Positions 50,115 to 59,228 of a stretch of 64,000 nt of DNA are shown here, piece by piece. A program made the translations under genes and the position numbers. Position 1 is the first letter of the stretch. The number at the start of each line of letters is the position of its first letter. This stretch comes from Elusimicrobiota bacterium (GTDB lineage: Bacteria; Elusimicrobiota; Elusimicrobia; FEN-1173): NCBI GenBank assembly GCA_016722575.1, contig JADKIY010000002.1:930001-994000 (forward strand), given 5' to 3'. The notes under the pieces are model-generated. The model saw only the letters and a list, made by a program, of their open reading frames with translations, was not told the origin of the DNA and ran no database searches.

Positions 50115-51998
50115 ATGGAAACCACACTTATGGAAAAAATGGAAACCGTCACACCGAAGGACACCGGCGCGCCTCGACGCCCCGACGTGCGAAACATCGC
50201 CATCATCGCCCACGTCGACCACGGGAAAACGACCTTGGTGGACGCGCTGTTCCGTCAGACGGGCGAGTTCAAGGTGAAGGCCGACCAGGCCCAGGAATGC
50301 CTCATGGACTCCAACCCCCAGGAGCGGGAGCGGGGCATCACGATTTTGGCCAAGTGCACCTCCGTGCAATACGGCGAAACCCGCATCAACATCGTGGACA
50401 CGCCCGGCCACGCGGATTTCGGATCGGAAGTCGAACGCATTTTGACCATGGTGGACGGGGTGCTGCTCTTGATCGACGCCCTGGACGGCCCCATGCCCCA
50501 AACCCGGTTCGTGCTCCGGAAGTCCCTGGAACTCGGCCTTCGACCCGTGGTGGTCATCAATAAAGTCGACCGCCCCTTCGCCGATCCGGCCAAAGCCCTG
50601 AACAACACCTTTGATCTTTTCGTCGACCTGGGCGCCTCCGAAGATCAGTTGGATTTCCCCATCGTCTACGCCTCGGGGAAAAACGGCTGGGCCACCCTGG
50701 ATCTAAAACACCCCACCACGGACCTCAAGCCCCTGTTCGAAACCATTCTCCGGCACGTGCCGGGGCCCGTGGCCGACCCCAACAGCCCCCTGCAGATGCT
50801 GACCACCATGGTGGATTACAGTTCTTACGTGGGGCGCATCGCCATCGGCCGGATTCTGGCCGGGACGGTGTCCCGCAACCAGCCCGTGATGTTGATGAAA
50901 AACGACGGCCGCGCCCTTCCCATGCGGGCCACCCGGATCTACGGCTTTTTCGGCCTGGAACGCCGGGAAATCGAAAAAGCCTACGCGGGCGACATCGTGG
51001 CCATCGCCGGCATGGAAGAAGCCCGGGTGGGCGACACGGTGGCCGACGCGGAAAACCCCGTGGCGCTTCCCCCCATGATGATCGACGAACCCACGCTTTC
51101 CATCGAATTCATGGTGAACGACAGCCCCTTCTCGGGCCGGGACGGCAAGTTTCTCACCTCGCGCCACCTGCGCGAGCGATTGGAACAGGAAGTCAAAACC
51201 AACGTCGGCCTCCGCGTCGAAGAACTGACGCAAAACACCTTTAAAGTGTCCGGCCGGGGCGAACTGCACTTGTCGGTCTTGATTGAAACCATGCGGCGGG
51301 AAGGCTTCGAACTCGCCGTGTCCCGGCCCCAGGTTATTTTGAAAACCGAGAACGGCAAGACCCTGGAACCCGCGGAATATCTGGTGGTGGACATTGAGCA
51401 ATCCTACCAGGGCGCGGTCATGGAGAATCTGGGCAAGCGCGGATTGGACATCAAAAACATGCACGCCGAAGGCGGGGGCACGCGCCTGCGCATCGAAGGC
51501 GTCATCGCCGCCCGGGCGCTCATCGGCTTCAAATCCGAATTCCTGGCCCAGACCAAGGGCACGGGCTTGATGCACCACAGTTTTCACGGCTACATTCCGC
51601 GATCCAACGTCGTGACCCGGCGCCTGGCCGGCGTGTTGATCGCCAAAGAAACCGGGTTGGGCACGTCCTACGCCCTGGAAAGCCTTCAGGCGCGGTCCGT
51701 GCTGTTCGTCGCCCCGGGCACCGACATCTACGCCGGCATGATCGTGGGCCAGAACGCCCGGGAAAACGACATGGTCGTCAATCCCTGCAAAAAGAAGGCC
51801 CTCACGAACATGCGCGCCGCGGGGTCCGACGATTTGATCCAGCTGATCCCCCCGCGGATCTTCAGCTTGGAACAGGCCATGGCGTACATCGAAGAGGACG
51901 AATTGGCTGAAATCACGCCCAAAAACATCCGCCTTCGGAAAAAAGAGCTGGACCACAGCCGTCGGCGAAAAACCGAGAAGGAAGAAGAGGAAGGCTAA
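50115..51998 (+). CDS. typA: Translational GTPase TypA/BipA
   Basis: About 627 residues with the G1 motif IAHVDHGKTTLV, G2 region ERERGIT, G3 DTPGHADFG and G4 NKVD. Domains II to V follow and the C-terminal domain has VNPCKKKALTNMR. TypA binds ribosomes and is needed for stress and low-temperature growth. Three in-frame ATGs lie close; I chose the first at 50115. The next gene fabV begins five bases after the stop. Confidence 0.97.
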   Translation: METTLMEKMETVTPKDTGAPRRPDVRNIAIIAHVDHGKTTLVDALFRQTGEFKVKADQAQECLMDSNPQERERGITILAKCTSVQYGETRINIVDTPGHADFGSEVERILTMVDGVLLLIDALDGPMPQTRFVLRKSLELGLRPVVVINKVDRPFADPAKALNNTFDLFVDLGASEDQLDFPIVYASGKNGWATLDLKHPTTDLKPLFETILRHVPGPVADPNSPLQMLTTMVDYSSYVGRIAIGRILAGTVSRNQPVMLMKNDGRALPMRATRIYGFFGLERREIEKAYAGDIVAIAGMEEARVGDTVADAENPVALPPMMIDEPTLSIEFMVNDSPFSGRDGKFLTSRHLRERLEQEVKTNVGLRVEELTQNTFKVSGRGELHLSVLIETMRREGFELAVSRPQVILKTENGKTLEPAEYLVVDIEQSYQGAVMENLGKRGLDIKNMHAEGGGTRLRIEGVIAARALIGFKSEFLAQTKGTGLMHHSFHGYIPRSNVVTRRLAGVLIAKETGLGTSYALESLQARSVLFVAPGTDIYAGMIVGQNARENDMVVNPCKKKALTNMRAAGSDDLIQLIPPRIFSLEQAMAYIEEDELAEITPKNIRLRKKELDHSRRRKTEKEEEEG

Positions 51999-52003
51999 GA
52001 CCC

Positions 52004-53218
52004 ATGATCATCGAGCCCCAATCCAAGGGCTTCATCTGCCTCACGGCGCACCCCGCGGGCTGCGCGAAAAACGTCGCGCTTCAAATCGAGCACGTGTCCC
52101 GGGGCGGCCGCTTGGCGGGCCCGAAAAACGTGCTGGTCATCGGCGCCTCCACGGGGTACGGATTGGCCAGCCGGATCGCCGCGGCCTTCGGCTACGGGGC
52201 CAACACCCTCGGGGTGTTCTTCGAAAAGCCGGCCGAGGGGAAGCGCACCGCGACGCCGGGGTGGTACAACACCGCCGCTTTTGAAACCGCCGCCCACGCC
52301 GCGGGGCTCAAGGCCGTGAGCTTGAACGGCGACGCCTTTTCGGACGAGCTAAAAGCGCAGACCGTCGCGGCCCTTAAAAAAGATTTCGGCCCCGTGGACC
52401 TCGTGATCTACAGCCTGGCCTCTCCCCGACGAACGCACCCCCGGGAAGGCGTCGTCTTCACCTCGGCCCTCAAACCCATCGGCCGGGCCTACACCTCCAA
52501 AACCGTCAATTTCCAAAACGGCCAAATGTCCGAAGTCACCCTGGATCCCGCCACCGTGGCGGACATTGAAAACACCGTCCACGTCATGGGCGGCGAAGAC
52601 TGGGCCTTTTGGATCGACGCCCTTCAACACGGGGGCGTCCTGGCCCGGGGCGCCGTCACGGTCGCCTACTCCTACGCGGGCCCCGAGATCACCGCCCCCA
52701 TTTACCGCCAAGGGACCATCGGACGGGCCAAGGAACACCTGGAATTGACGGCCCACCGGCTGGAAGAACGGCTGGGCTTGATCGGCGGCCGCGCGGTGGT
52801 CTCGGTCAACAAAGCCCTGGTCACCCAGGCCAGCGCCGCCATTCCGGCCATGCCGCTTTACATTTCGCTGTTGTTCCGGGTGATGAAAAACAAGGGCCTG
52901 CACGAAGGCTGCATCGAGCAAATGCGCCGGCTGTTCACGGAACATCTCTACGCCGCGGACCCGCCGCCCACCGACGAAGTCGAGCGCATCCGGGTGGACG
53001 ATTGGGAAATGCGGGCCGACGTCCAGGCCGAGGTCGCGGCCCTCTGGGAAAAAGCCGCGGCGGACAACGTGGAACAACTGGCGGATTTGGCGGGTTACCG
53101 GGAAGATTTCTTTAAGTTGTTCGGCTTCGGTTTTCCGGGCGTGGATTACGGGGCGGACGCGGACCCGAACGTGGCGATCCCGTCCCTGGGCGCGGCGGCC
53201 CCGTCCGCCGATTCCTGA
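52004..53218 (+). CDS. fabV: Trans-2-enoyl-ACP/CoA reductase, FabV type
   Basis: 404 residues. NAD-binding is in VLVIGASTGYGLASRIA near residue 44. The FabV active site Y-x8-K is Y234 and K243 in PIYRQGTIGRAKEHLE. FabV reduces the double bond in fatty-acid elongation and is triclosan-resistant. The C-terminal tail is slightly Pro/Ala-rich. It is joined to typA by a five-base gap and ends with a terminator in the opposite gene. Confidence 0.96.
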   Translation: MIIEPQSKGFICLTAHPAGCAKNVALQIEHVSRGGRLAGPKNVLVIGASTGYGLASRIAAAFGYGANTLGVFFEKPAEGKRTATPGWYNTAAFETAAHAAGLKAVSLNGDAFSDELKAQTVAALKKDFGPVDLVIYSLASPRRTHPREGVVFTSALKPIGRAYTSKTVNFQNGQMSEVTLDPATVADIENTVHVMGGEDWAFWIDALQHGGVLARGAVTVAYSYAGPEITAPIYRQGTIGRAKEHLELTAHRLEERLGLIGGRAVVSVNKALVTQASAAIPAMPLYISLLFRVMKNKGLHEGCIEQMRRLFTEHLYAADPPPTDEVERIRVDDWEMRADVQAEVAALWEKAAADNVEQLADLAGYREDFFKLFGFGFPGVDYGADADPNVAIPSLGAAAPSADS

Positions 53219-53236
53219 TTTCGGTTCGGAACGAAG

Positions 53237-55348
53237 TTAAAATTCGAGACGCCGGTCCCCCCGAACGGCGTTTTTTTTCGCCGGTTTGGCCGGGGGGGGG
53301 CTCTTGGCCGGTGGTTTGGACGCCGGCCGCGCCCGCAAATTGGACCCCACGGCGGCCCGCCGCTTGGGGTGGGCGATGATCGTGATCCGGGTTCTCTTGG
53401 TGTTGCTGGCCGTGGTGGCCCGCCGCACGTCCTCGCCCACCGAGTCCAAGGCGTCGTCCGCGGCGGAAAGATCCACGTTCAACAGCTTGTAGTAGGTCTT
53501 CAATTCCTGCAACCGTTCCTGTTTCTTCGCCGCCGGCAAGCCCGAGGAGGCGACCTCGGCGATTTTGGCGTTGAACATCTTCTGGTCGTGCTCGTGCGCT
53601 TTTTTTAAATCCAACTGCTTGTCCAAATTGGCCTGAAGATCCGACAAGTCCGCTTCGCTGCCCTTGTAGGTCTTGTACAACCCCTGCAGATAGAGCAAGT
53701 CGGGTTCGTAAAACACCTTGGCCACCCCGAATTTAAAATGTTCCGCCAATTCGCGGTTGAGGGACGCCTGGTCCGCCGTTCGAACGGGGTTCCAGCCCAA
53801 CACCCATTGAACGGCGATCCAGTAGGCGAAGTGCCCGGCCGCCAGAACCCCGACCAAAGCCGGCCAACGGACTTTGATCGTGTAAAGGCGAAGCAGAAAA
53901 GGGAACGCCACAACGCCCACGGCCAAGGCCACGGCGAACTGAAGAGCCGACACCTGGAACAAGGCGCCGGTTTTGTGCAGGCCCTTCTCCGCGCGGAGGA
54001 TCAACGAGGAGAAAAAAACGGCGCCGAAGGCCGCCGAAACGCAAACCGCGACCAGGCACTCCCGAAACACTTTTTTCCGCCAATCCGATAAAATCGCCAA
54101 CGCGGTGAGGTGCCCCGGCGAATAGGACAACGTTTCCCGGGCGAGATCGGCGGCTTTTTTCCAGTCGCCGGTCCCGAGAGCCTCCTCCGCCGCCACGGCG
54201 ACGGAATTGCTGAGGGACGACAGGGGGTCTTTCTCGGCGATGATCTCCGGGCGGCCCGCCGCCATCCAAAAAGAAAATTCCTGCCCGGCGCAGTAACCGC
54301 TCACGCGAACGACGCTGCCTTCGGCCACCTCCAAACGGTATTTCACGGCGCGGGTGTTCGACGACAACCGCGCCCGAAGTTTCTCCGACAATTGCTGCAA
54401 CGTGGCCCGGCCGTGGACCCCCGCTTCCAAATTTTGGACTTGTTTTTCAAAGGGCTCGTCCGCCGAGACCGCAATTTCCCCCACGGGCTGGACGGTGGGG
54501 GCCGCCAGCTCCATGGCTTCCCGGGGGCCGGGCACCGCCAGCCCCTTGACGGAAACCTGAAACGGTTTGAAATCGGCTTGGAAAGCCAATCCCACCACGA
54601 TTTTCTTGTCGCCCAGGCACGTCGGACAGGCCATTTTTCCCTGGCCGTTGCATTTTTTGCAGGGCCCTTTCCCCCCCCCGTTGCAGACCGCGCAAGGCAC
54701 CTTGCCCTCTTTGCAGTGGGTGCAGGGGAATTTGCCCGTGCCGCTGCACGCGTCGCACCGGGCCGCCCGGGTCACGCCCTGGACGCCGCCCGCCGTCATT
54801 CGGCCTTCGCCCCCGCAGCGGATGCAGGTGACTTTTTCCAGCCCTTTGCAATACAAGCAGGATTGGGTGCCGGAGCCCAGGCAGTTTTGACAGGCCTCCT
54901 CCCCTTTGCCGAAACATTGCTTGCATCCCGTTTCGCCCCGCTGAAAACAATCGTTGCATTCTCGTACCTGCAACGTGTTCGGAACGAAGTAGGTGTTTTC
55001 GTAGGCCGAAAAATCCGGGCGCGGTTCGGTCGAAAATTGCCAGAGGTCGTTGGTGTCCTTGGGGGGCGCCGGCGGGAGCACGTTTTCCGCCGGCCGGTCT
55101 TTTTCGGGCACCTGCCGGAGGGCCTTGGTCACGTTTTCGGGTTTGGGCCCGCGGGATTCCAACAGGACCTGAAGGGTGAAGGTGTAGAGGGGAATCTTCT
55201 CGCCCACCGTGATGTGCAGGTTGGAATCCACTTGTTGGCGAGTTTGGGCGTTGCGGGCCCGAAGATACGCCAGCAATGTTTCTTTAAAGGGGGCGAGATC
55301 TTCGGGCGACAATTCCTGGGGCGACGACGTGGTCAACTGAAGCGGCAC
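53237..55348 (-). CDS. Membrane protein with ten regularly spaced CXXC motifs (DnaJ-like zinc array)
   Basis: 703 residues from a GTG start with GGAGG upstream. Residues 131-244 contain ten CXXC pairs at 131, 142, 153, 164, 175, 198, 209, 219, 230 and 241: the spacing is 11 except for one 23 and one 10. In DnaJ there are only four. The last four have CXXCXGXG-like glycines. Three membrane helices follow (about 445-560), then a coiled-coil-like region and a Lys/Pro-rich tail. It probably coordinates five zinc ions or a chain of clusters. No function is known to me; the gene is alone between fabV and the GT operon. Confidence 0.85.
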   Translation of the reverse strand: MPLQLTTSSPQELSPEDLAPFKETLLAYLRARNAQTRQQVDSNLHITVGEKIPLYTFTLQVLLESRGPKPENVTKALRQVPEKDRPAENVLPPAPPKDTNDLWQFSTEPRPDFSAYENTYFVPNTLQVRECNDCFQRGETGCKQCFGKGEEACQNCLGSGTQSCLYCKGLEKVTCIRCGGEGRMTAGGVQGVTRAARCDACSGTGKFPCTHCKEGKVPCAVCNGGGKGPCKKCNGQGKMACPTCLGDKKIVVGLAFQADFKPFQVSVKGLAVPGPREAMELAAPTVQPVGEIAVSADEPFEKQVQNLEAGVHGRATLQQLSEKLRARLSSNTRAVKYRLEVAEGSVVRVSGYCAGQEFSFWMAAGRPEIIAEKDPLSSLSNSVAVAAEEALGTGDWKKAADLARETLSYSPGHLTALAILSDWRKKVFRECLVAVCVSAAFGAVFFSSLILRAEKGLHKTGALFQVSALQFAVALAVGVVAFPFLLRLYTIKVRWPALVGVLAAGHFAYWIAVQWVLGWNPVRTADQASLNRELAEHFKFGVAKVFYEPDLLYLQGLYKTYKGSEADLSDLQANLDKQLDLKKAHEHDQKMFNAKIAEVASSGLPAAKKQERLQELKTYYKLLNVDLSAADDALDSVGEDVRRATTASNTKRTRITIIAHPKRRAAVGSNLRARPASKPPAKSPPPAKPAKKNAVRGDRRLEF
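53249..53278 (+). terminator. Rho-independent terminator after fabV
   Basis: ACGCCG pairs with CGGCGT over an 14-base loop and is followed by eight T. It lies within the 3' end of the convergent CXXC-array gene. Confidence 0.7.
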
Positions 55349-55398
55349 GAGAACTCCTCCATCGATGTTCCGGGGGCGACCCCGATCGGTTCCCCCCA

Positions 55399-55427
55399 AG
55401 TGTAGGGGGAGTTCCGCCCCGGGTCAA
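55399..55427 (-). promoter_or_regulatory. Sigma-70 type promoter for the CXXC-array gene
   Basis: TTGACC, 17 bases, TACACT on the minus strand. The -35 again covers the stop codon of the previous gene, as at ppdK. Confidence 0.5.
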
Positions 55428-56389
55428 GACCGGGGCGCGGCGTCTGTCGAATCCTCGCCGAACCCCACGGCGCGTCGCACGAGGAAGAGGGGACGTCCCT
55501 TGGCTTCGTCCAGCACCCGGGCGAGATATTCCCCGAGGATTCCCAATGCCAAAAACTGCGCCCCGCCCAATAAAAGGACGACGGCGATCAAGGAGGTCCA
55601 CCCCTGAACCGTCCGGTGCGCGACGAATTTAACGTAAAACGCCCAGCCCAGGAGGACCGCGCTTCCGCCCGAGGCGGCGAACCCCGCCACCGTCACCAAC
55701 CGGAGCGGGAAATGGGAAAACGACGTCACGCCGTCGACCGCGAACCGGATCATTTTCCACAGCGTGAATTTGGTCTCTCCGGCGGCCCGGGCCGGGCGGT
55801 CGAAGGGAACCCCCTCCTGCCGGAACCCGACCCAGCTCACCAAACCCCGGAAGTAGCGATGGCGCTCGGGCAAAGCGTTCAAGGCGTCCACCACCCGTCG
55901 ATCCAATAGGCGAAAATCCCCCGCGTCCGCCGGGAGAGGCACCCCGGCGATTAAACCCAGTCCCCGGTAAAAAAGCCGCGCGGTCCATCGCTTGAAAAAG
56001 GAATCGCCCGGACGGTCGCGGCGCACGGCGTACACCACCTCGACGCCGGCGCGCCAACGCTCGACCATCCGCGGCAATAGGGCGGGCGGGTCTTGAAGAT
56101 CGGCGTCCATAAAAACGCACGCCCGGCCGGTGGCCCGCGACAGTCCCGCGGCCAGCGCGCTCTGGTGGCCGAAATTTCGCGAAAGTTCCACAATCCGCAC
56201 CCGGCCATCGGCCGCCCGCAAGGCGTCCAGCCGGGCGGCGGTTCCATCAACGCTCCCGTCGTTGACGTAAACGATTTCGGTCGCGATGCCCAGGCCGTTC
56301 AGCGCCTCGGCCAGGGCCCGATGAAACACATCGACGACCCGTTCTTCGTTAAACACCGGAACAATCACCGACAATTCCGCTGACGTCAT
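55424..56389 (-). CDS. Family 2 glycosyltransferase, DPM1/GtrB-type
   Basis: 321 residues. The N-terminal GT-A domain has SVIVPVFNEERVVDVF, YVNDGSVDGTA and FMDADLQDPPALLP. Two membrane helices at the C-terminus (LVTVAGFAASGGSAVLLGWAF and then ILGEYLARVL) match GtrB/DPM-like polyprenyl-phosphate glycosyltransferases, which make lipid-linked sugars for GT-C enzymes. The ATG overlaps the preceding GT-C gene's stop as ATGA, so donor synthesis and transfer are paired. Confidence 0.9.
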   Translation of the reverse strand: MTSAELSVIVPVFNEERVVDVFHRALAEALNGLGIATEIVYVNDGSVDGTAARLDALRAADGRVRIVELSRNFGHQSALAAGLSRATGRACVFMDADLQDPPALLPRMVERWRAGVEVVYAVRRDRPGDSFFKRWTARLFYRGLGLIAGVPLPADAGDFRLLDRRVVDALNALPERHRYFRGLVSWVGFRQEGVPFDRPARAAGETKFTLWKMIRFAVDGVTSFSHFPLRLVTVAGFAASGGSAVLLGWAFYVKFVAHRTVQGWTSLIAVVLLLGGAQFLALGILGEYLARVLDEAKGRPLFLVRRAVGFGEDSTDAAPRS

Positions 56390-58500
56390 GGAGCCCCCCA
56401 TTCCAAATAGCCTCCGCCCGATTCGTCGGCGGGGACGGTGCGCAACGCGGGAAACCGAACGCGGACCGGCAACCGTCCCCCGGGCGTCAGAGCCAAACGG
56501 CGCCGACGCCAGGGCCCCAGGGCCAAAACGGGGAGACGAACCCCGGCCAATTCCAGGCGTTCCACCCGGGCCTCCAGGGCCGGACCCGGGACCGACGTCG
56601 CCTCCACCGCCGCCCGAAGGTGAAGCGGAACCCCCCAACAGCGCCCGCTCACTTCGACGCGGTTGTCGGCCAAAAATCGAACCCGGGCGTCGCGCAGGAC
56701 CGGTGCCTGGGACGCCAGAAGGCGCTCCGCGTCGGCCGCGGACCAACGCGCGGACACCAATTCCAATCGGCGAAGGTCCAGGAGGCGCGGCTGCCCCGCG
56801 TCGTCCCGCGCCAAAACAAGGCCGTCCAAAAGCAATTGAACCCCGCCGATGGACCACGCCCCGACGGTCAGGCGGTCCGTGGACAAACGGCACATGGTTT
56901 GGCCGGGATAACGCAGACTGGGCTCCAGGGACCCCTGGAACCCTTCCAGAGAAATGCCGTCGGCCAGCGTGGGAAGGATTCCGGCCAGGCCCGACGGGCC
57001 TTCCAGGAAAACGCTTTGGGTCGACCGTTGAAACAAAACCGCCGACGCGCCCTCCGACAGAGGCCAGCGACCCGTTTCGTTGAAACCCCGGCGAAACCAA
57101 CCGACGGGGTTGAGGACTTCGTCCCGGGCGACCTCCCAGGGTTCCCGCTTTCCCACCGCCGGGGCGGTGGCGGTTTTCACAAGGAGAAATTCGGCGAATT
57201 GGCCCAGCCGGTCCAGGCGGGTCTGTATTTCAATCCGATTGGTTAAGCCGCGCTCCTCCAGGAGCCACGCCAGGGAGCGTTCGTTCAAGAGGGCGTCGCG
57301 GGCGACCAAGGTTAAAACCGGGGGCGTATCGCCGGACGGCAAACGTTCCCGCAGGCGGTCCACGATGGAATCCAGGGCCGAGGCCTCCGGGGAAGCGCGA
57401 AGAGGGGACGCCGGTCCCCACGTTGTCCACGCGGTGGCGGACAGGGCGCCCGCCGCCAAAACGGCGGGGACGTGAAAGGGCAGCGCCGCGGCGGCCACCG
57501 GAAGCACCAGCGCCACCGGAACGAGAACGCGCGCCTCCCGGAAAGGGCACACGACGGCCGCGCCCAGACCGGTCAAAAGCCACGCCAGGGGCCGGCCCGC
57601 AAATCGACGTTTTCGAAAAAGAGCCCAGGCCAAACCGGCCCCGCCGGCGAGGAACCACGCGAAGGCGCCGGGCCAAAGGGAGGGCGATAGGAACCAAACC
57701 GACGGGGAAATCCCGGACGCGCCCCCTTTCCGGAAAAAGGAAATCCCGGCGGGGATCAGGACGGTGGCGTTTAAAACATACCAAGGGCCGCCCACCGCCG
57801 CCGCCGCCAGAAAGCCCAGGAGAAGGCGCCGTTTGTTTTTTCGCTGGAGAAAAAACGTTCCGGCCGCCGCGGCCAGTATGGGAAAAACATATATTAAAAA
57901 AGTCCAGCGGACGAGGACCCCCACCCCGAGGGCGACTCCGAGAGCCACGGTGCGGCGAAAGCGGGAAAACCCGTCGCTCGCCACCCAAAGACCGTGCGCG
58001 TATACGACGGCGGCGGCCAGGGCCGCGTCCGGGGCCGGACGACGGGTCCCGATCAAAAAAAGCGGAAAGGTGGAGGCGAGGACGGCGGCCGCGAGACCCG
58101 CTTCCGTCCCCCCGACCGGAAAAGCGAATCGGTAGGCGCCGACGGAAAGGAAAACGATCGAGAGGAATCCAACGACGAACACGGCGGCGTCGGCGGCGTC
58201 CACCCCGAGCCATCGCCCGAGCGACAATCCGACCGACAGAAGGGCGGGCACCAACGGCGGGGAAAGCCACGACGCGCCCCCGGGGCGAGCTTCCAACCAA
58301 TCGAACAGCCGGCCGGCCCGCAGATCGGTTTCCACCCGGCGGGCTTCCAACAAAAGGCCCGCGGCGCTTTCCTCGGGAAGACGGGTGTCCCACCGCAACC
58401 AGGACCAGAGGACCGCCGCTTGAATCCCCGCCAACAACACGGCGGCCAAAAAGAAAACCCCGCGTCGACGCGGGGCCGGCGCCGCCGGTGGAACGGTCAC
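56386..58500 (-). CDS. Membrane glycosyltransferase fused to a DUF2993/LmeA-like domain
   Basis: 704 residues. Residues 1-350 hold about ten membrane helices with acidic residues after the first helix (DTRLPEES), and an RxxD/E pattern typical of GT-C. The remaining part is soluble: after about 480, LSTDRLTVGAWSIGGVQLLLDG and the repeated LRRLELVSARW, RVERLELAGVRL region match DUF2993/LmeA lipid-binding domains. LmeA helps lipomannan maturation in mycobacteria. The fusion suggests the acceptor is a lipid-linked glycan. GTG start overlaps the rlmB stop as GTGA. Confidence 0.75.
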   Translation of the reverse strand: MTVPPAAPAPRRRGVFFLAAVLLAGIQAAVLWSWLRWDTRLPEESAAGLLLEARRVETDLRAGRLFDWLEARPGGASWLSPPLVPALLSVGLSLGRWLGVDAADAAVFVVGFLSIVFLSVGAYRFAFPVGGTEAGLAAAVLASTFPLFLIGTRRPAPDAALAAAVVYAHGLWVASDGFSRFRRTVALGVALGVGVLVRWTFLIYVFPILAAAAGTFFLQRKNKRRLLLGFLAAAAVGGPWYVLNATVLIPAGISFFRKGGASGISPSVWFLSPSLWPGAFAWFLAGGAGLAWALFRKRRFAGRPLAWLLTGLGAAVVCPFREARVLVPVALVLPVAAAALPFHVPAVLAAGALSATAWTTWGPASPLRASPEASALDSIVDRLRERLPSGDTPPVLTLVARDALLNERSLAWLLEERGLTNRIEIQTRLDRLGQFAEFLLVKTATAPAVGKREPWEVARDEVLNPVGWFRRGFNETGRWPLSEGASAVLFQRSTQSVFLEGPSGLAGILPTLADGISLEGFQGSLEPSLRYPGQTMCRLSTDRLTVGAWSIGGVQLLLDGLVLARDDAGQPRLLDLRRLELVSARWSAADAERLLASQAPVLRDARVRFLADNRVEVSGRCWGVPLHLRAAVEATSVPGPALEARVERLELAGVRLPVLALGPWRRRRLALTPGGRLPVRVRFPALRTVPADESGGGYLEWGAP

Positions 58501-59228
58501 GCCCCGGCTCCCCGCCGACGATAAAGCTCGTACAGGAGGGCCGCCGAGGCGCAGGAGGCGTTCAGGGAAGGCACTTTGGCCTCCCCCGGGACGGCGATCA
58601 GATCGTCGCAGCGCTCGCGCACCAATCGGTGCAATCCGGTTCCTTCGGCTCCGATGACCAAAGCGACCGGTTGGGCGAAATCAAAGGTGGCGCAGGAACG
58701 GCCGGCGGCGTCGGCGCCGTACACCCAATACTCTTTTTTCTTGAGCTCCAGAATCGTCTGCCCGATGTTGGCGACCTGAACGAGGGGCACCAGGCCCGCG
58801 GCGCCCGCCGAAGCCTTGTCCACGGCCCCCGTCATGCCGGCCGAGCGCCAGCGGGGAATCACCACCCCGCGCGCCCCGAAAAAAGCGGCGTTTCGAAGAA
58901 TCGCTCCCAGGTTGTGGGGATCCGTCACGCCGTCCAACAACAACAGGGGCGAGGGCCGCCCCGCCGCGAACAAATCGTCCAGGGTTTTGTATTCGTGGGC
59001 GGAGACCCGGGCGGCCACCCCCTGGTGCACGGCCCCGGCGGTCAAACCGTCCAGGCGCTGCCGGTCCACCCATTGAAAAACGACCCGGGAATCCCGGGCG
59101 GCTTGAAGCACTTCCTCCAACCCCGAGGCGCCCCGGAGGATCCACAGCTTGTTCACCCGACCCGCCGTGAGCGCGGCGGCCACCGGGTGACGACCCCACA
59201 CCAAATCCGACGTCAGTTCGTTTTCCAC
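58497..59228 (-). CDS. rlmB: 23S rRNA/tRNA ribose 2'-O-methyltransferase, SpoU family (RlmB-like)
   Basis: 243 residues, equal to RlmB. The SpoU motifs NLGAILRNAAFFG, IGAEGTGLHRLVRERCD and VPSLNASCASAALLYE lie in the C-terminal knotted domain. WGRHPVAAAL is the N-terminal substrate domain. The GTG start is inside cysS by 16 bases. TrmH-type relatives cannot be excluded, but the domain arrangement is RlmB-like. Confidence 0.92.
   Translation of the reverse strand: MENELTSDLVWGRHPVAAALTAGRVNKLWILRGASGLEEVLQAARDSRVVFQWVDRQRLDGLTAGAVHQGVAARVSAHEYKTLDDLFAAGRPSPLLLLDGVTDPHNLGAILRNAAFFGARGVVIPRWRSAGMTGAVDKASAGAAGLVPLVQVANIGQTILELKKKEYWVYGADAAGRSCATFDFAQPVALVIGAEGTGLHRLVRERCDDLIAVPGEAKVPSLNASCASAALLYELYRRRGAGA

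Noticed and set aside
55385..55412. CCCCC/GGGGG hairpin after the DPM-like gene as terminator
   Set aside because: No T-run follows on the minus strand, and the bases overlap a better-supported promoter.
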